Below, piece after piece: positions 61,070-64,000 of a stretch of DNA of 64,000 nt; position 1 is the first letter of the stretch; each line of letters begins with the position of its first letter. The stretch lies in NCBI RefSeq assembly GCF_900169175.1, contig NZ_FXZM01000002.1, forward strand, positions 1-64,000. Direction: 5' to 3'. The position numbers and the translations under genes were made by a program. A model generated the notes under the pieces. It ran no database searches and was not told the DNA's origin. It worked only from the letters and a program-made list of their open reading frames with translations. This DNA is from Brevibacterium jeotgali (GTDB lineage Bacteria > Actinomycetota > Actinomycetes > Actinomycetales > Brevibacteriaceae).

Positions 61070-63337
61070 ATGGGACTCTTCTCGCGACTGCTCAACCGGC
61101 CCGGAGAGCAGGCCGACAAGCGGATCGGCTGGTTCGACCGCGCACAGGACTCCGTCGCACAGCGGCAGGAGGAGTACACCGACTCGACGGATGAACAGCT
61201 CACCGCTGCCGCAGCCGTGGTGTTCGATACGGGCAGCCGCGAGGAGCAGCTCATCCGCTTCGTCGCGCTGGCGCGCGAAGCCGCGGAGCGGGTGCTGGAC
61301 GAGCGTCCGTACGACACACAGCTGCGCGGCCTCGTGGGACTGCTGGACGGCACCGTCGTGCAGATGCTCACCGGTGAGGGCAAGACCCTCGTCGGCGCGC
61401 TCGCAGCCGCGGGCTACGCCCTCCAGGGGCGACGCGTCCACGTCGTGAGCGTCAACGACTACCTCGCCGTGCGCGACCGGGGCTGGATGGGGCCGGTCTT
61501 CGAGCTGCTGGGCGTCTCCGTTTCGGCAGTGTCCGGCACGATGTCCCAGGAGGAGCGCCGCGAGGCCTACCGCGCGGAGGTCGTCTACGGCTCCGTGTCG
61601 GAGATCGGCTTCGATGTCCTCCGCGATCGGTTCCGGCTGCCCGATGAGGACGTCCGGGTCGAGTCCCGCGACGTCGTGATCGTCGATGAAGCGGACTCAG
61701 TCCTCATCGACGAGGCCCGCGTACCGCTGGTTCTGGCCGGCTCGACGCAGAAGGAGGACGCTGATCAGCGCGTGGCCCGGCTGGTGGCGCGGCTCGACCC
61801 GAACGAGCACATCGAGGTGACCGACGATCGCAGAGCAGTCTCGCTCACGACCGCGGGCATCGACGAGGTCGAGGATGCACTCGACGTCGAGCTGTACGGG
61901 CAGGACGCCGGGACCCTCGCCTCGGTGAACCTGGCCCTCTATGCACGCATGCTCGTCCACCGCGACGTCGACTACCTGGTGGTCGACGGCGCCATCAAGC
62001 TCATCGACGCATCGCGCGGCCGCATCGCTTCGCTGCAGCGCTGGCCCGATGGCCTGCAGGCCGCCGTCGAGGCGAAGGAGAAGGTCGAGACGTCGACCAG
62101 CGGTGAGATCCTCGATCAGATGACGGTCGAGGAGCTCGTCCATTCGTACCGCCACGTGTGCGGGATGACCGGGACCGCGCTGGCTGTGGGCGACGACCTC
62201 CGTGAGTTCTACGAGCTGGAGATCGTACCCGTCGAACCCCATGAGCCGGTCATCCGCATCGATGAGGTCGACAGGCTGTACACCTTCCAGGAGTCGAAGG
62301 AGCGGGCGATCGTCGAGGAGGTGGCGGAGGCCCACGCATTCGATCGCCCGGTCCTCGTCGGCACGCGCTCCGTCGCGGAGAGCGAGTCGCTCGCGGAGAG
62401 GCTCCGCGAGCGGGGCATCGACTGCGAGGTGCTGAATGCGAAGGACGACACCCGCGAGGCGCAGATCATCGCCCGTGCCGGTGAAGCGGGCGCTGTCACC
62501 GTCTCCACGCAGATGGCCGGTCGCGGAACCGACATCAGGCTGGGCGGCGAGGAGGTGGCGGAGGCCGGCGGACTGCTGGTGATCGGTGCCGGACGCTATG
62601 AATCGTCCCGACTGGACGATCAGCTGCGCGGTCGTGCGGGACGCCAGGGCGACCCGGGCAGCTCCGTCTTCTTCACGAGCCTCGAGGACGAACTCATGAG
62701 CCGCGTGCCGGAGGCGCAGCGGTTCGTGGAGGAGGGCGACGAGACGGGTCTCATCACCTCGAAGCGCGCGGCGCTGCTCGTCGAGCACGCACAGCGCATG
62801 GCCGAGGGCGAGAACACCGCGGTGCACCGCGACACGTGGCGCTTCAACGACCTCATGGCGAAGCAGCGTCAGCTGGTTCTCACGCGTCGCGACGAGGTGC
62901 GCGACGGCACGCGGGGACCCGACGAGGTCCGAGACCTGCTGGGTGAGGAACGGGTCTCACAGATCGAGGGCGAGCAGTCCGCCGACGTGCTCGACACCGC
63001 CATCCGCGACATCCTCCTCTTCGCCGTCGACGAGCGCTGGGTCGATCACCTCGCGTTCCTCAACGACCTCCGCGAGGGCATCCACCTGCGCACCCTGGCG
63101 CGGGAGAAGCCCCACGAGGCGTTCAACGAAGAGTCCATCGGCGCGTTCGCGAGCTTCTGGGATGACGTCCTGACCCGTGCGCACGATGTGCTCGCAGAAG
63201 CGGACTTCACCGGCGAGGGGGTGGATCTGCCGGCCCACGGCCTCAAGCGGCCGTCGTCGACCTGGACCTACCTGACGACGGAGAACGTCTTCGGCTCCGA
63301 CCTCGAGACGGTGGTGAAGTCGCTGCGGCGACCCTGA
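61070..63337 (+). CDS. secA2: Accessory preprotein translocase ATPase SecA2
   Basis: This 755-residue SecA motor is about 150 residues shorter than SecA1 and has no C-terminal zinc finger, as in actinobacterial SecA2. It has Walker A TGEGKTLVGA (102-106), DEAD box VIVDEADSVLIDEARVP, VCGMTGTA, QMAGRGTDIRLGG and LDDQLRGRAGRQGDPGSS. The start reads MGLFSRLLNRPGEQ. It exports a subset of proteins, often those lacking typical signals, through SecYEG. It is convergent with the helY-like gene. Confidence 0.93.
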   Translation: MGLFSRLLNRPGEQADKRIGWFDRAQDSVAQRQEEYTDSTDEQLTAAAAVVFDTGSREEQLIRFVALAREAAERVLDERPYDTQLRGLVGLLDGTVVQMLTGEGKTLVGALAAAGYALQGRRVHVVSVNDYLAVRDRGWMGPVFELLGVSVSAVSGTMSQEERREAYRAEVVYGSVSEIGFDVLRDRFRLPDEDVRVESRDVVIVDEADSVLIDEARVPLVLAGSTQKEDADQRVARLVARLDPNEHIEVTDDRRAVSLTTAGIDEVEDALDVELYGQDAGTLASVNLALYARMLVHRDVDYLVVDGAIKLIDASRGRIASLQRWPDGLQAAVEAKEKVETSTSGEILDQMTVEELVHSYRHVCGMTGTALAVGDDLREFYELEIVPVEPHEPVIRIDEVDRLYTFQESKERAIVEEVAEAHAFDRPVLVGTRSVAESESLAERLRERGIDCEVLNAKDDTREAQIIARAGEAGAVTVSTQMAGRGTDIRLGGEEVAEAGGLLVIGAGRYESSRLDDQLRGRAGRQGDPGSSVFFTSLEDELMSRVPEAQRFVEEGDETGLITSKRAALLVEHAQRMAEGENTAVHRDTWRFNDLMAKQRQLVLTRRDEVRDGTRGPDEVRDLLGEERVSQIEGEQSADVLDTAIRDILLFAVDERWVDHLAFLNDLREGIHLRTLAREKPHEAFNEESIGAFASFWDDVLTRAHDVLAEADFTGEGVDLPAHGLKRPSSTWTYLTTENVFGSDLETVVKSLRRP

Positions 63338-63371
63338 CACGGCGACGGCGGCACGGACACGAGTCCGCGGT

Positions 63372-63393
63372 GCAGGCGCCTCACGGCGCCTGC
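63372..63393. terminator. Hairpin terminator between secA2 and helY
   Basis: GCAGGCGCC-TCAC-GGCGCCTGC is a perfect 9-bp stem, extended by CGG/CCG past a 1-nt mismatch. It serves both convergent genes. Confidence 0.75.
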
Positions 63394-63402
63394 GCCGCAC
63401 CG

Positions 63403-64000
63403 TCAGTCCGCGACGACTCCGCGACGGATCGACTCAGCAGCCCTGCGGACGCGCACGGCGGTCGCGGGCTCGGCGACGTCCGCGATCTGCCCGAGGATGT
63501 CGAGCGTCTGCTTCGCCCACCGGACGAAGTCTCCGGCGGCGATGCCGGACCCCCGGAGAGTGCTCGCCAGAGAGGCGCCCTCCGTCCAGTTGTACACGAG
63601 CCGCCCGATCCCGAAGTCGGGTTCGGGGGTGTCACTCAGCCGTGCGGAGCGCTCGAGCTCCGTCACCGTCCTCCAGAGACCGTGCACGTCCAGGACTGCG
63701 GCGTCGAGCGATGCCGTCGGCATACGGGGGACGCCGAAGGTCTCTGTCTGCCGTGCGGAGTAGACCAGCCCGGAGGCCAGTGCGGCGATCTCCGGCTCGC
63801 TGAGGGAGTCGAAGACCCCGCCCCGCACGGCGAGTGCGGTGACGAGGTCCCGCTCACCGTAGATCCGACGGAGGATCTGGCTGTCGGGCAGGAATCCGAC
63901 GGACGTGAGCACGTCGCAGACACGGTCGAAGACCATCGCTATCGACGTGGTGCGACCTTCGATCTTCGCCCGCAGGGAGGCCGATTCCGCTTCGAGCCTC
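63403..64000 (-). CDS. HelY-like superfamily II RNA helicase, C-terminal DSHCT domain (partial)
   Basis: The visible 199 codons run off the right edge of the window in an open frame (RLEAESASLRAKIEG before MVFDRVCDVL). They carry the DSHCT domain of Ski2/Mtr4-like helicases: VLTSVGFLPDSQILRRIYGERDLV, LSEPEIAALASGLVYSARQ, GRLVYNWTEGASLASTL and AAGDFVRWAKQTLDILGQIA. Such actinobacterial HelY proteins are thought to act in RNA turnover. The helicase core lies outside the window. Confidence 0.9.
   Translation of the reverse strand, partial: RLEAESASLRAKIEGRTTSIAMVFDRVCDVLTSVGFLPDSQILRRIYGERDLVTALAVRGGVFDSLSEPEIAALASGLVYSARQTETFGVPRMPTASLDAAVLDVHGLWRTVTELERSARLSDTPEPDFGIGRLVYNWTEGASLASTLRGSGIAAGDFVRWAKQTLDILGQIADVAEPATAVRVRRAAESIRRGVVAD

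Overview
The window is high-GC DNA from an actinomycete, probably order Micrococcales (Brevibacterium-like or a relative; the genus cannot be fixed from sequence alone). The evidence is the set of lineage-typical genes: a qcrC-qcrA-qcrB/ctaE branch with a diheme cytochrome c, RbpA, an accessory SecA2, a DSHCT-domain HelY-type helicase, an Rpf muralytic protein, an Rv1828-like MerR regulator and an actinobacterial CmtR. GTG and TTG starts, ATGA overlaps and candidate leaderless transcription are frequent.

Layout. Positions 1-4.3 kb carry a minus-strand copper/periplasmic operon (copC, a DsbA-like thioredoxin, a CopD-CtaG fusion, a truncated second ctaG) behind a palindromic candidate operator. 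From 4.4 to 10.6 kb lies a three-level nest of mobile DNA: an ISL3-family element is split by an IS3-family element, which is split by a 'recombinase in trio' (RIT) element. The RIT element has three overlapping tyrosine recombinase genes between perfect 94-bp inverted repeats. From 10.6 to 20.3 kb there are two secreted cell-wall-type proteins, a cmtR-P1B ATPase metal efflux pair, and a system II cytochrome c maturation set (ccdA remnant, resB, ccsB, tlpA-like, intact ccdA). From 20.3 to 25.3 kb is a second three-level nest: IS5 split by IS21, split by IS3. IS1182, IS1595 and probable IS110 scraps lie around the nests.

From 25.9 kb to the end the window is ordinary chromosome. It holds qcrB-qcrA-qcrC-ctaE (the products of the ccd/res/ccs genes would mature QcrC), trpD, a DEDDh/GIY-YIG nuclease, lipid and regulatory genes, a ParA-like ATPase, sbcCD, pyruvate carboxylase with def, a 3-hydroxyacyl-CoA dehydrogenase, an AspT-type aminotransferase, a methyltransferase, hsp20 and an AEC transporter. 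After these come a putative dif site, rpf, a UvrA-like ATPase, an AlkZ-like protein, rbpA, a Dpm1-like glycosyltransferase, a degenerate amidohydrolase, a FEN/DEDDh nuclease fusion, secA2 and the 3' part of helY.

The most notable observations are a 28-bp dif-like site at 51998-52025, which would place the window at the replication terminus, and the complete RIT element with a reconstructable crossover site. Others are the two insertion nests with readable target duplications, a degraded ccdA directly coupled to resB, a candidate leaderless RecA-independent damage promoter for sbcDC, and the polymerase-less exonuclease fusion.
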